Part shown: positions 50,738 through 62,146 of the stretch, piece by piece
Position numbering within the stretch: the stretch's first letter is position 1
How the letters are laid out: every line of letters starts with the position of its first letter
Assembly: GCF_027596085.1 (NCBI RefSeq)
Contig: NC_072454.1
Coordinates: forward strand, 25,472,823-25,536,822
Direction: 5' to 3'
Source of the DNA: Anoplopoma fimbria
Lineage: Eukaryota; Chordata; Actinopteri; Perciformes; Anoplopomatidae
DNA length: 64,000 nt
Made by a program: the position numbers and the translations under genes
The notes under the pieces: generated by a model
What the model was told of the DNA's origin: nothing
The model's database searches: none
Seen by the model: only the letters and a program-made list of their open reading frames with translations

Positions 50738-53700
50738 CTGGAACAAATTAATACAGTGGAAAAAAGATGAAATTTTGATATAATACATTGTTAACATTGG
50801 TAGTATTTGGCTGATTTACAGAAAAGTATTTAGATGTGCAGAGAAGCAAATTTCATGCCTCAATATGCTGTTGTCATTCATTCATTGATTCTGAGAGTGG
50901 ACTTAAGAGGCAGATAGTAATATGTAAAAATTCTGATGACTGGGTATTCAAAATAATGTTTTGTCAAGTTACTTTAATCATAAATCTGAAATACAAATAG
51001 AACTAGAAAGGTGCACTCAGTAGAAAGCAGATCTCCACCACTTGTGTCTGCAACGACCTCTGCTGTTATGTGTGACTGACTGAATACTACCTGCTGTGGA
51101 GCCTCTCATGAACAAGCGCTGGGCTCGAAGTCGTCTTTTAATACACTTCATTCAATTATGCCAAAACAAGAAGGTCAAGTCACCAAGCTACCGGCCCACC
51201 TAGCAGCAGCTGAGTGGCGGCGAGATACAGCAGTGTGTATTCTGTTAGTTCTGCTAGCTGTTAGCCAAACACCCCATCCAAAACCATAACAGTGTGCAAA
51301 CTGTTTCCTCGCCCCCTTCCACTGGCTGGAGACAGGTTAGGAGCAGTGAATGAGGAATTACCAGGCAGTCAGTTATAGTATAAGACTATAAAAGGTGTTC
51401 TGAGAAAGTGTGAGTCACCGCAACCACGTCCTTTCCTTGAGCACGCAGCCATAACTGGCCACTCAAAATATTGTGCAGTTTGCTGCAGAAGAATGAAATA
51501 TTGGCCTTGGACAGACAAAGTTGCACACTCACTAAGTCACGGACGTGCACAACTTTAATTATGTGTTTGGTTTTATGGGGCACAATGGGTGTAGGGAGGT
51601 TCCAATGACGGACCATTTTTTTTTTTTTTTTTTTTTTTTTTTAAGGGGCCGTTTTTGCAATGGCTCTATGGAATCAGATTACATGTTGGAAGTTGAGTCT
51701 GGACTCATCTCAGGGGATGAGTCCGCCTACAGGTGGGAGATTGACCATCTGGTGACCTGGTGCGGATTGAACAACTTAGAGCTCCCACCCGCCCCAATCA
51801 CCCTGTGTGACTCCCTCGTCGACGCCGTGGACTCCTTCTGCTTCTTCGGCTTGACCATAACCCAGGACCTCAAGTGGGAGCTGAACACCAGCTACATCAT
51901 AAAAAAATGCTCAGCAGAGGATGTACTTCGGTGCAGCGTCAGCATCGATGCAGGCGTTGTACCGGACTGTTGTGGTGAAGACGGAGCTGAGCCGGAAGGT
52001 GAAGCTCTCGATTTACCAGTCCATCTAAGTTTTCGACCCTGACCTATGGTCATGAGCTTTGGGTAGTGGCCGAAAGAATGAGATTGCAGTTACAAGCGGC
52101 CCGAAATGAGTTTCTTTCGGAGGGTGGCTGGGCTCAGCCTTAGAGAGAGGGTGAGGAGCTCAGACATCCGGAGGGAGCTCGGAGTAGAACCGCTGCTTTG
52201 TTTAGAGAAATCAACAAAAAAAAAGGTTGTATGCCTAAAACCGTATGTCTTAAATCCACTCTAATAATAGTCATGGTTCCACCCTGGATGACCTGGGTGT
52301 TGTATGCTTGTAAATCTGCATTTCCACCATTTGTCTTAATTTACATGTTTAGACTACTTTAATGATGTGGACCAGTAAAATGTTTGTGGATGGTCTATGT
52401 GAGCACCCTGCTGTCGCCTGTTGTGCAGATAAAGGGGGGTTTGTACCTTAGCTTTGGTGGCCAGACTCTTGAGGCTGATGCGGGTGGAGGAGAGCATCTG
52501 AAGAGCCTCTGCTGGATTACTTTTCTTCTTACAGCAACTGATGGTCACTGAGAAACAGAGATAGATAAAGAGAATTAATCAAGCTTGTTGGATCCGTTTG
52601 TCTCTGTTGTGTTTTGTCCTGGATTTCACTTTCCTGCGTGTTTAGATGGTACTACTTCAGAGCCTGTTCAAAACGTTTCGGGCCGATGGGATGAACAGTT
52701 GTTGAGAAAATCCATGACGGACAACAGAGACTCCATTCATTAACTTAGATTATGATTATAATAAATGGGAAATCTGAATGTGTTAGGACTCTTTATCTGC
52801 ATCAATTGTTCCGTACATCCCAAAAAGGTTGTGAAGGATGGGTATTATACCCCTAACATACTTACATTATTATAATTCATTATGAAAAAGTTGCCAAAGG
52901 CTGCAGATTGCTTTTTGGTCAGACCAACAGTCCAAAACCCAAAGTTGTCCAAATCTGTCAATTTTCATTTTCTGTGGATGGATTTATCCACTAATTCACT
53001 TATTTTGTCTTCAGTGAACTATATTTCAGTAGAACTGCTTTATCTTGTATGTCATATAACCGGGGCCCCTCATAAGCTTGATGATAGCTTTATATGTCAG
53101 CACCTGGTGCAGACCAGAATATGTCATACTGCTTAAGTATTTGTATCTGAACGTTCAACAGGTCAGTCCAAAATAAAAGGAAAACTAGCTGTTGCCTGTC
53201 TCTGCCTAAGCTGAGCCTCTAAAAGTGATGATGGCACTTCCCTCCTGCTCTGCTGTATCTGCCCTTTGCTTTCTTTTCTTTGGAGTCTTGTAGACTGTGT
53301 TGATGCAGCACCAACACACGCAATTGTGTCAGTGGAGCTGATTGGAATGTGTATTCCAGGGATACTGAGACACTTATCACGGTATACTTAATTACACAGT
53401 GGCTTATATTCACGTAATGCTTATAGACTGAGAGTTGAGCCGTTAAAGGTCAATATTCCTTTATCCAAAAGTGTCAATCATCAATTTTCTTTCCACTCTC
53501 AATTTTTAAATAGCAAAGCTACAATCATTGGCAACTGCAACTTTTGTATTCACTCGACCCAGATTTAAAAAAATGGCACCATGCAAGATCATTGTCATGG
53601 TCAACTGACAAGTGGCAGACATTTCTCTTTTTGGTTTTTATGAAAGGATCCAGTGAGAGAGCACATTGTGTTTGTGTTGCGTTGAAGATGATGTCACGGC

Positions 53701-56700
53701 AGTTTCACACTGCATCGTTATGACGTTCAGCTAAGAACCCGCCTACATTAAGGGGGCGTGCAGTGCAAATCCAACATTATAACACTCACATAAAAAGTAC
53801 AGCACTAGGAATGTGTGGTTGCCCATATTTGATTGGCCAGTTCAGTGCGCTGCTGGATAAAGCTTTACTACATTGCAGCGAATTTCAAACAAAGTTAAAC
53901 TGACATGAATAAAGCCGCAGGTCTGTGGTTTACTGGAGGATGTACTGGAGTTACTGCAGTATAAAAAAAGGACTTGGAATACAAACACTAAAGTGGCAAC
54001 TTTATGTTGATTATGTTGGTAAAATTTTAAAAAGTCCAATATTCAAAAAGTTACTGTGGTAAGGAAATAAAGGACTGCTTTCAATGTAAGCTTTCACCCT
54101 GTCAAATCTGCATCATTACACTATTTTAGCAATACGAGGTAAGCAGGACTTCCTGTTAATAAGACTTTTGGGATCATCATCTCGTATCCTGTTACCACTC
54201 TTAAGTCAAAAAGTATTCATCAAAGGTTTAGTCATGGCAAAGTGAGACTCAGTATCAGGGTATCAAAAGATCTGGTGCCCTGGAATAAAACACAACAGTT
54301 TATGTTTCTACAACTGGGTGTTGCTCTCACCTTCACCCATATTGATGGCTCTTTTGATCACCTCCTTGAAGAGATCAGGTTCTTTCTCCCAACCAACAGC
54401 CTGAACTTTGCAGCGATGGGCCTTAGACAGGAACTGTAGCGCCTGAAAAACCACACCATAAACACCAGCATCTTATTAGGGGGCTACAAAGAAGTCAAAT
54501 ATAATTATTAATTGCTTTGCTGACTTCATCTCAAGCAGCATTTGAAACAACTTGGTTAAAACAAATTCAATCATTGCAGGTCAGAACATTTTAATAGTAT
54601 AATTAGCTCCAACCTTTTCATTGTCATCTGGGTTGGCGCTGTGGCCGTCTCCGTACAGCAGAGCGTACTGCTGCCATATCTCACAGTCACTACTGTGGCG
54701 GGAGCTGATCCGCCCCAGCAGCTCCTTCAGTTGCGACCGGAGAGTTTCCGCCTGCCCACCCTGCCTGTCCGTCAGGTTTTCGACAACTGCTCTGACCAGG
54801 ATCTGCACAATCTGCCAGGGGAATAAATTATACATAAATCACTTCAGATTTGTTTTCAAAGATAAATCCCAAATCATGAAGTTCATGAAGCACAATCCTC
54901 AGGACTGCCAAAGAAACCAATAAAGGAGCAGCAGGATGAAAAGCAAATATGTCTATGGGAAATGTGGATTCATTTTTTACAAACACTTCACACAGTCATG
55001 ATGCCATAGGCCTCAAACTGCAAATAATCACTGTCATGGTCTCCAATGTTTATAGTAATTATGCCACAGTTATCTAGTAATGATACACATGAGGCCAAAA
55101 ACTCACCCTGCTCTCTTTGAGTTGAGCTGTAATGTTTCTGGTTAAACCTCAATCATTCAGGTCAAATCAAGTAAAAATTTAACACGTGCTTTCATTTCAA
55201 CAATATATCATTTATTATATGATACAAAGCAACGTTAATTTGTTTACAAAAACTATGAACAAAACATTTTTTAAAAAAGGTATACGTTAAGATTTCTTGT
55301 AAAACAATGTTGAGATTGATAGAAAAATGTATCCCTCTCAACCATCACTTATGACCCCAGTGTGCGATAGTGTCTGTATTTGCAGAGATCCTGCCCTCTT
55401 CGTGATTGGACAGAATCTCAAGGTGTAGCCTGGGGGTGGAGAGTGACCTGTCTGGGACAAGGGTGTTAGTGTGAGCGATCAGGATGAGAGTCAGTAACTC
55501 TGGGTCTGAGGCCATGGTTCTCTACAGCTGGATTGCGATCTTCAGGTTGGGAGTGAGTTACTGCCCTCAAGCGAGGGAGTTCAAGTATCTTGGCGTTCTG
55601 TTCATGCGTGAGGGTAAAATGGAGCACAAGATGGACAGGGCCGGTTCGGTGCAGTGTCAGCAGTGATGCAGGCGTTGTACCAGACCGTTGTGGTGAAGAG
55701 GGAGCCAAGTTGGAAGGCAAGATTTACCAGTCCATCCACGTCAGTGACTGAAGAAATGACATTGTCACTGAAGTGACAATTAAGGTAGATCAACTGAAAG
55801 GCACACTAACTCTGTCAATTCATGTTAGACATCATGTAAGATGCCGGTAGGAGTTTCTACAAATTTATTTATATTTGAACCTGAACACACAGGCATCCAG
55901 AAACTGATCCCTCAAAGACCTTTACTTACCTTTTCTATATTGTCTCTGCAGAGTCAGCCAAAGGCATATTTGCGAAAACCAACTCACACAATGTAATATC
56001 TCCCTGAGTATCTATGATGTCAGTCTATTTGGTGAAAAGTGACATTGGGTGATGAAAAACTTTCTCAAATTCCTGCTGGATCCAGTTAAATGTGAAATTA
56101 AGTTGGAAAGTATATCTCTGTTGAGACAAAGATAAATTAGACAAATGACAGGCTAAAACTTTCTATGAAGCTCATTTTGAAGTTTATTTTTAGATTGCAA
56201 CAATGGAAAAGAGGAAAAAAAACTCAAGAGATTTTGTGTATATTGCCTTTGTGTAAATGAGTGTGTGAGTGACTGTAAGGTTCTGGTGTATCCTATTTAA
56301 CCCCATGAGGCATAAAGCTAAGCCATGTGGCCCTCAGCTCCTTCGAAATCCAGTCAAAGCGCTTCTGCCAACAGCCCTCTACAAATTACATAGAGAGAAA
56401 TTCACGGTGGTCCCTGTCATGTCTCCCTCCATGACTGAACCAACTCTCATGCTCGGGCCCTGGGCTAAAAACAACCACAGGGAAGAAAAAATAAAAAAGA
56501 ACAAGGCTTCTAAAAATGTGACTGAGAAGTGTCACCACTATATATGCAAAACACAATTGAAAGGTGCAAGATGGACGTTAGTAAAAATAGAACGGTAAAA
56601 ATGGAATAATCATTTGAAGTAATGAGACTACTTTTATGTGACATTTTGACAGGCTTGTTTCACTGAGGAAGGAAGGTGAGAGGGGGCAGTGGTAGATCTA

Positions 56701-59700
56701 ACTGAAGCTGCAGTACAAAGAAAAACATCCACATTTTAGAATAAATAAACACTTATATCCAACATTGGAATGGTTAGTAAAACTGCGCCGCAGTGTTCTC
56801 AGGTCCAGAAAGACATTTTAAAAAACTTATGTCATTGGATGGTCAATGTTCACTGTCTGCTAGGTTAGCTTGAAAATGATTGTTGTGACACACATGCGTG
56901 TGTTGTTTGCTCAGTTCAACACCTTCTTACTGTGGACAGTAAACAGCTGCTGCGCTTTCAAGGCCTGGTTATATCAAAAGTGGCACAAAAATTTCCCCTA
57001 TTCTTCTTTATGAAAAAGGTTGTGCCAAAAGCTTGGTGATGTACGACTGCTGGGAATGCTGGTTGGTGAACCACTGTAGAAATCTTAACAGTGTTCTAAA
57101 ACCAACCATATGCACTCCAAGCATTCTGTTTTAATGTGTAATGTTATGCGTTTGTGACGTGAAAGGAAAATTAAAAAATGAAGGAAAACAAATTCCATTT
57201 ACTAAGTGATCTACTTAGACAATAAGATGGAGGCTGCTGCTGACCTTTTCACATCTTGCTGCCTGATTGATGCAACTGATGGTGGCACAACCAGCATAAA
57301 TGAACATGCTGGGTGAAAAGTTGGCGGAAACACCAAAAGAGAAACTTTGAGGTAGTTTGGGTCTTTGTAGAACAGAGGATGTAATTCAGAGTCACAGTTG
57401 TGATTTCAACCAGTCCCACAGAGCTGAAAGATAACTTCTTTAAATTTGATTGCTCAAAGTTACAAGACTAAAATTAATACAGGGCTGCAGCAGAGAATTA
57501 ATCATGCTACCTCTGGATGTTTTGGTTTGTTTGTTTATTCAAAGCCGATGGTCAATTTTCCACTTAAAATGTGTTGGTGGGTGTGCAATTACTGAGGTGT
57601 GCTTTAGGAAGCTTCCTTTAGTTGTTGTAAATTAATCTGCATGTGGCTACTATGAAAAAAGATTATGATGCACTACAGGAAAGAAAAACAATTAGTTTGT
57701 CTTTGGGCTGGATTTTACATGCTGGGTGTAGGAAAATGTATTAGAAAGTGAACAGAGTGTATACATGAATGTCCCCCTTCCCCACTCTCACACATACACA
57801 CAAACACACTCTTTTGATCTTTTGTTATTACGATAGCAACTAAGTAACAGCAAAGTGGGAATTTTACTTTTTCAGGTAATTTGAATGTTGAATTTGGATG
57901 TTAATGTTGGTCGACTCAGACAAACGTGTGTTAGTCATGTTAGAAATGTGATGCATAGCAGAAAAGTTGTAGATACCAGTGTGTGTATGTCTTTTCTTCC
58001 CACTGCATGAAATGCTCATCACAACCATCACTAAGAAAATATTATTTTCTTCAATTTGGAACCTGAACTTTTTTTCAACAAAGCTTTCTTCCAGAAGAGA
58101 AAATCACAGATTCTTCCCTTCACAAAGCTCAAGGAAGTGCTACACTAAAAAGCATCGCGGAGTAGACTTTAGTCATGAGTTGCTGGAAAGACTTCTTTTT
58201 CACAGCGACACTCTTATAACTTGAACCACTTTGATATTATCCATCCTTTTTTGAAATTGAACCAAAACATGTACCCAGTTTTATCCTTTTCAAATTCAAA
58301 TAAAATCTAAAGTCTTTTGTACAAAAGTGATGACAAATAGTTGTCATCTGCAATGTAGTAGGGCATAAGCTAAAACACTTTTCACACATATGGTGAATTT
58401 ACAAAAGCAAGCACAGTAAACTTCTTCCCTTCTAACGTACAAGATCATTTCTAGTTAGCTTATTATCTTTACAATGGTCTGGTCTGGGGACCTCAAAATT
58501 CCCTCTCTGCTCTTTGCAGATGATGCCTTTCTGTTGGGGTCATCAATTTAAATCATTGATAAGACTAAAAGATTTAGTCGAGAATGTGATTCCTGAAATT
58601 GATGTGACACAATCAGCTGAAGAAGATGTTTCACTCTGTTGGAGTTGTGGGAACTACTCAAAACACTCAGACCACTAGCTATTGCACAGTTATGTCACAG
58701 AGTAGAGGTTCACAAAAAGTTATTTGGCTTGATTACAGACAGCCGCGTGCAGAGAGCACTTTAACAAGAGAACACACTACTTCAATATTGGTCCGCCATC
58801 AACTGAATAAAAGTTCATTAGTGATAGCTGATACGACCTGCCACCAGCGATGTTTGTCATTTTAACCTGTGAAAGTGACAACAAAAAATCAGAAATGCTT
58901 CCTAAATATTTTGGAAACTGCCTTTTGCGAATGATAAGTAGATTAGGCTTAATGAATCCGTGCATTATGCCAACCTCAGTTTCAGAAGTCACTCCCACCA
59001 CTGCAGCCAAATACTTTTTCACATTCTCACACTCTAATATGGATATGCAGCAGAATGCTGTCACTGTAGAGCCCAGCTGTTGTAAAGGAGAGCAGCGCTG
59101 CAACACTGTAAGGCTGTAAAGAAAGGTTTGAATTTGGATCAGCTTTATTTTGGCAGATACTGATATGATCCAGGATTTGTTCAGGACATCTTGTCAAAAC
59201 AAACATTCTGGATCCTAATTACATGAATATCCATAATAGATATGTCATTTTGGAGGGAGTTTAGCTTGCAACAATCTTTCCTCTTATGATCATTGTTTTA
59301 ACATGTTAAAGTCTTTGCATAGTTCTGATCACAGGTTTTCTACCAAAAACAAGCCTAGTGACACCTTCAGCTATGTCTGTCCATCATGTGACGCTCGCTT
59401 TGCATTTGAGTATGTTTCGAGTCTCCCAGCTTGCCAACTGTCAGTTAGCAAGCTGGTAGGCATAGGCTGTTAGGCTGTTAGGCTGTTAGGTAGCAAGACG
59501 GCTAGCTCGAAGAGCTTTTGTGACTGAATAGAGCATTACGAACGGTTAGCAGTTAGGTTACCAGGTACAGTACTGTGGCATAAAAGCCTAAGAGAAAAAC
59601 AACCAAACCAATGTGTGTCTGGGTGTGAATGTGTTATATTATCTGAATTTGTGAAGGATGTATGAGCCTAAACGTGTTCAATTATTTTTTTCTCTAACAA

Positions 59701-60730
59701 GTGATTTTACTTGCCCATGTAAAAAAACTTAAGCCTTGTGGGCAATAAAAAGAATTCCGTAATGATGATTGTAAATTATTTCGTAAATCTTAACATGTGC
59801 TCCCTGTTCCCCCTCCTTTCACTTTCATAAAGACCTCCATTCCTGTGAGGCCCTCCAGGTTTTGGTGTCAAGAACAATTTCATGAAAGTAGGAACAAGAC
59901 AAAACATCAGCTGTTGCTTAGATGTAAGAAAAACTGCAGACTTGATTCACTATGCCAACTGTATCATACATGAATTCCTTCCAGTACATATTGTCAGAGT
60001 GAAGTATAATGTTGCCTAAGATGACATTAAGTGCAGTCCTTTACCTGGATGTCCTTGTAGGTTTCCCTGAGGTCCATCAGCCGGTGGTAGGCCTTGATAG
60101 CTTCAGCAAACTCCCCGATATCAGTGCTCACAACGAGAAAGTTCTCCCAGATCTGCCATTGTTCGTAGTTACACTTCAGGGCTTCCTGCAGCGTACAAAA
60201 GGCTTTGTTTCTGCCAATGAAAGGGACAGGCAGGAAATTAAAGAGCAAAAGAAGAGAAGAGTAAGCAGTGAATGAACTCACAAAAACATTAATGTGACAA
60301 ATATACTACCAACAGATACAGTAGAATTCATTTTAAACATCTGGTGAGGGAATGGTTGACTAAGAAGATAGACACACACAAAGGTGAGGTAAAAGTAGAA
60401 CAGTGTTTCTGCTGAATCTGCAGTGGTGCTAACCAGGTATTAATAGAAGCTTTACTTCCATGCATTTTAATTTCAGGCCTGAAAGCACTTGAGTCTGTTA
60501 ACCTGTAAACAAAGGCTCAAAGATCCAGAGGATTCAGTGTGTACCTCTGTACTCTCACAGCCATCTATGCCAGAAAACAATCACAGCGTCTATCCAGAAC
60601 CAGAGCCATAAAGAAATCAGGCTTTAAGGACAAATGTCACTTTGTCTGTCTCATATATAACTGTGATTACCTTATATTTAGGGTTTATCGGTTTAAATTC
60701 TGTTTCTCAGACCAGAGACTTTGACATATT

Positions 60731-60771
<41 letters not shown>

Positions 60772-62075
60772 AAGTTTATGCATGTTTTTACTGATTAGTG
60801 CCAATCCGCACCTTAAGGTGCTTGGGCTGAGCAAGGAAAAAAAGCTGTGGAGTTACCCTGGTACCGTGGAAGAGTTGACCCTCAATGCTTGTCCCCCACC
60901 AGGTTGGCTTCCTTTTTATTTTGTCTGCTATCTTTCAAGATCGAGTACAGAACTTTGCAGCGTTAACCTATTTAGTGAGGAAACTGGTCATTAAAGTCTA
61001 AGAGCACACCAAGGTCTGAGAGCATTTTGAAAAATGCTAAAAAATGGGCCACAGGGCTGAGATGGGATGGGGAAGGAGACTCCATGGTTGTTAGAGATGA
61101 ACTGACTAAAGTTATATTGTTAAGATGAAAATTCTGATTAATAATGGTGGGTGGATGAAATTATACATCGTGAACAAGTTAAATATGAATTAACTGAATT
61201 TCCGAGGTTAACAACTACAGTTAGATTTTCAGCTTAAATGTCCGAGGTTAACAACTTCCTATATTTCATTACTGCACTCGAAAACATTTAAAATGAATAA
61301 AAGCAGCCTCTCTAATGTGTAAAGTAAATTGCTAAAGGAGCATTATACGACATTACGAACTGTCTCTGTGTGTTGTTATCACAGCTTCTCCTTGCTTTGT
61401 TGACACAACCGAACTGGCTGGATGTGTGAGTTGCTCCTATTTTTAAATAAAATTCATGATTCAGATTAGTCCCGAGCAGTACACTCTGTAGGACTGATTT
61501 AAAACAGTAGATGGCGTGTCGAGCTATTTTAAACCCCTGAAATACAGATTTTTATACAATTGGAAAGAAATGTTAGTATTAACACCAGCATTGATGTGCT
61601 TCATCACAGTATCATATCTCAATGGTACAAGTCTTATTGTGTAGTTTAGAGCTTAAAAAACAAGTTTAGTTCTGCATAGGCTCATTAAGACAGAGTTTAG
61701 TCCCTTTTAAATTCTTTTCTTTGCTCTCTATTAGTTATTTCTGTTGGAAATGTTTAAAATGTGATGAATTATTTGTCTGGATTGTTTAGTTGATGAACTT
61801 TCATGATGTGAGTAGATCTAAGATTGTTCCGTTCATTACTTTGTTTTCTCTAGGGATATTTTCTCTAGTTATATTTTCTCATACTTATACTCACTTGTTT
61901 TTTAGGCGAATGTGGGCTGTAGAGAGGTTGCTCCATGCTTCTGCATTCTAAAAAGTGGAGGGGGTTAAGAAGGGAAAAAGAGGGAGGGAGATATTTAGGA
62001 AAGTTGTAGATAATAAAACAAATATGAATAATAATAAATAAAAAAATAATAACAATAATAGATTCTGCTGCGTGG

Positions 62076-62146
<71 letters not shown>

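Larger units (their letters stand above)
54812..60044. other. TTC27 intron, largest in window
   Basis: A 5.2 kb intron with two short LINE fragments (55440-55740, 58460-58590) and a 9-bp tandem repeat (59464-59491). Otherwise no recognised feature. Confidence 0.75.
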
